DNA of 64,000 nt from Mycobacterium triplex (GTDB lineage Bacteria; Actinomycetota; Actinomycetes; Mycobacteriales; Mycobacteriaceae): contig NZ_HG964446.1 of assembly GCF_000689255.1 (NCBI RefSeq), positions 3,132,854 through 3,196,853 of the forward strand. The letters run 5' to 3'. A program made the position numbers and the translations under genes. This document shows, one piece after another, positions 62,669 to 64,000 of the stretch. Within the stretch, counting starts at the first letter, position 1, and each line of letters starts with the position of its first letter. The notes beneath the pieces are model-generated. The model was not told the DNA's origin. It was given only the letters and a program-made list of their open reading frames with translations, and made no database searches.

Positions 62669-64000
62669 GTGACCCGAGCAGCCCCACCTGTGCTGACCGT
62701 GCGGTACGAGGGATCCGAACGGACCTTTGCACCCGGCAACGATGTGGTCATCGGGCGTGACTTGCGGGCCGACGTCCGCGTCGCGCATCCGCTGATTTCC
62801 CGGATACACCTGGTGGTGCGCTTCGATCAGGGCCGGTGGATCGCCATCGACAACGGCAGCCTCAATGGTTTGTACGTCAACAATCGTCGGGTACCCGCCG
62901 TCGACATTCAGGACGGGCAGCGGGTCAACATCGGCAACCCGGACGGGCCGATGGTGACCTTCGAAGTCGGGCGTCACCAGGGTGTGGCGGGAACGCCGCC
63001 GCTGACGACGTCGATCCCGATCTCTACCGGGACGCACGATCCGCGGCTGGCACAGGGACGCCCCCCGACCGGCTCGATGTCGCAAGGCCTGGCTGGGCAC
63101 CCGCCGGCGAGCCCGTCGCGGCCGATGCCGACCTATCCTCCCCCCGCGCCGCATGCGGGTGCGCCATCCGGGCCACTGCCGACATCTCCGACCGGCTCGT
63201 CCGGCCCGGTGCAGCAGCATCACCCGACCGGCACCCATCCGGCCGGCCCGTCCAGCGGACCGATGTCGTCGCCGCACATTTACCGGCCACACCCCGCTCA
63301 GGTTCCCCCGGCCGCGCCGGTAGACCCACCGACCGCGCTGACGGGCCGCGTCGGCGGCGACGGCTCGAACCTCGCGACGTCGATGATGAAGATCCTGCGC
63401 CCGGGCAAGGCGGGCACGGACGCCCCGGGCGCGATCAGGATCGGGCGGGCCAACGACAACGACATCGTGATTCCCGAGGTGCTGGCATCGCGGCACCACG
63501 CGACCCTGATCCCGACGCCGAGCGGCACCGAGATCCATGACAACCGCAGCATCAACGGCACGTTCGTCAACGGTCAGCGGGTCGACTCCGCGTTACTGAA
63601 GGACGGCGACGTCGTCACGATCGGCAACATCGACCTGGTGTTCGCCGGCGGCGCGCTGGCCCGCCGGGACGCCGACACCGCGGCACAGACCCGCCTCGGC
63701 GGTCTGGACGTGCGCGGGGTGACCTGGACGATCGAAAACAACAAGACGCTGCTCGACGACATCTCGTTGGGCGCCAGTCCCGGGACCCTCACAGCGGTGA
63801 TCGGCCCGTCCGGCGCCGGCAAGTCGACCTTCGCCCGGCTGGTGGCCGGCTACACCCACCCCAGCAACGGCACGGTCGCATTCGAGGGCCACAACGTCCA
63901 CGCCGAATACGCCTCGCTGCGCAGCAGGATCGGGATGGTGCCGCAGGACGACGTGGTGCACGGACAGCTCACCGTGGAACAGGCGCTGGGGTACGCCGCG
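62669..64000 (+). CDS. FHA-FHA-ABC exporter (Rv1747-like), 3' end outside window
   Basis: The first 444 residues are present. FHA1 (about 10-100; IGRDLRADVRVAHPLISRIH, NGSLNGLYVNNRRV), a long Pro/Ser/Thr-rich linker (about 110-225), FHA2 (about 245-330; IGRANDNDIVIPEV, ASRHHATL, NRSINGTFVNGQRV) and the start of an ABC ATPase (GPSGAGKSTFARL Walker A, MVPQDD Q-loop). M. tuberculosis Rv1747 has the same order followed by an ABC-2 membrane domain, and is controlled by kinase PknF through FHA binding of linker phosphothreonines. GTG start at 62669. No pknF precedes it here. Confidence 0.93.
   Translation, partial: MTRAAPPVLTVRYEGSERTFAPGNDVVIGRDLRADVRVAHPLISRIHLVVRFDQGRWIAIDNGSLNGLYVNNRRVPAVDIQDGQRVNIGNPDGPMVTFEVGRHQGVAGTPPLTTSIPISTGTHDPRLAQGRPPTGSMSQGLAGHPPASPSRPMPTYPPPAPHAGAPSGPLPTSPTGSSGPVQQHHPTGTHPAGPSSGPMSSPHIYRPHPAQVPPAAPVDPPTALTGRVGGDGSNLATSMMKILRPGKAGTDAPGAIRIGRANDNDIVIPEVLASRHHATLIPTPSGTEIHDNRSINGTFVNGQRVDSALLKDGDVVTIGNIDLVFAGGALARRDADTAAQTRLGGLDVRGVTWTIENNKTLLDDISLGASPGTLTAVIGPSGAGKSTFARLVAGYTHPSNGTVAFEGHNVHAEYASLRSRIGMVPQDDVVHGQLTVEQALGYAA

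Overview
The window is a high-GC (roughly 65-68 %) actinobacterial chromosome segment with the gene content of a Mycobacterium, probably a slow grower or close relative. Supporting signs are an almost full-length PknE orthologue (kinase plus DsbA-like CPPC ectodomain), an Rv1747-type FHA-FHA-ABC exporter, an Rv3239c-type MFS/cyclic-nucleotide-binding/patatin fusion, an Rv2565-type patatin, a mycolic-acid cyclopropane-synthase homologue, a carboxylic acid reductase, 3-ketosteroid catabolic enzymes, F420-type oxidoreductases and many GTG starts. No rRNA, tRNA, CRISPR array, phage or insertion sequence was seen.

Layout. 1-5.5 kb: 3' part of a P450, a secreted DUF732 protein, a proline-rich protein, an ATP-grasp/serine-hydrolase pair joined by a GTGA overlap, and small unknowns. 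5.6-11.7 kb: a SpoIIE phosphatase remnant, heme oxygenase, a GMC oxidoreductase, and a GAF-SpoIIE-HATPase protein coupled to a STAS antagonist (a partner-switching module). 11.8-24.2 kb: an SDR, an MFS transporter broken by an error-like tract, a TPR protein, a ferredoxin-domain protein behind a palindromic promoter, DUF899, a shortened cyclopropane-synthase homologue, a secreted C39-like protease, type III glutamine synthetase, and a coiled-coil protein with an apparent frameshift.

24.2-34.7 kb is the most striking region. Two related membrane Ser/Thr kinases flank an FHA-nucleotide-cyclase gene, an MFS-cNBD-patatin fusion gene and a divergent cNBD-patatin gene. Together these could form a chain: kinase, phosphothreonine-binding cyclase, cyclic nucleotide, cNBD-gated lipid hydrolase/transporter. 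The linkage is inferred from gene content and order.

34.8-46.3 kb: a polyketide-cyclase-like protein, a coupled flavin reductase/RibD-like reductase pair, an NAD(P)/FAD oxidoreductase behind a perfect KstR-type motif, two membrane proteins, carboxylic acid reductase, an OYE-family reductase and an LLM-class oxidoreductase. 46.4-56.8 kb: a steroid-ring-degradation-like cluster with a PadR regulator, KstD-like dehydrogenase, KshA, a small Cys protein, an IclR regulator behind a perfect 17-bp palindrome, and a FAD dehydrogenase / extradiol dioxygenase / HsaA-like / HsaD-like / NTF2-like run. 57-64 kb: an F420/PPOX protein, a molybdopterin oxidoreductase, an ICMT-like methyltransferase, an SDR, a multiply frameshifted esterase, and the 5' part of the FHA-ABC exporter, cut by the window end.
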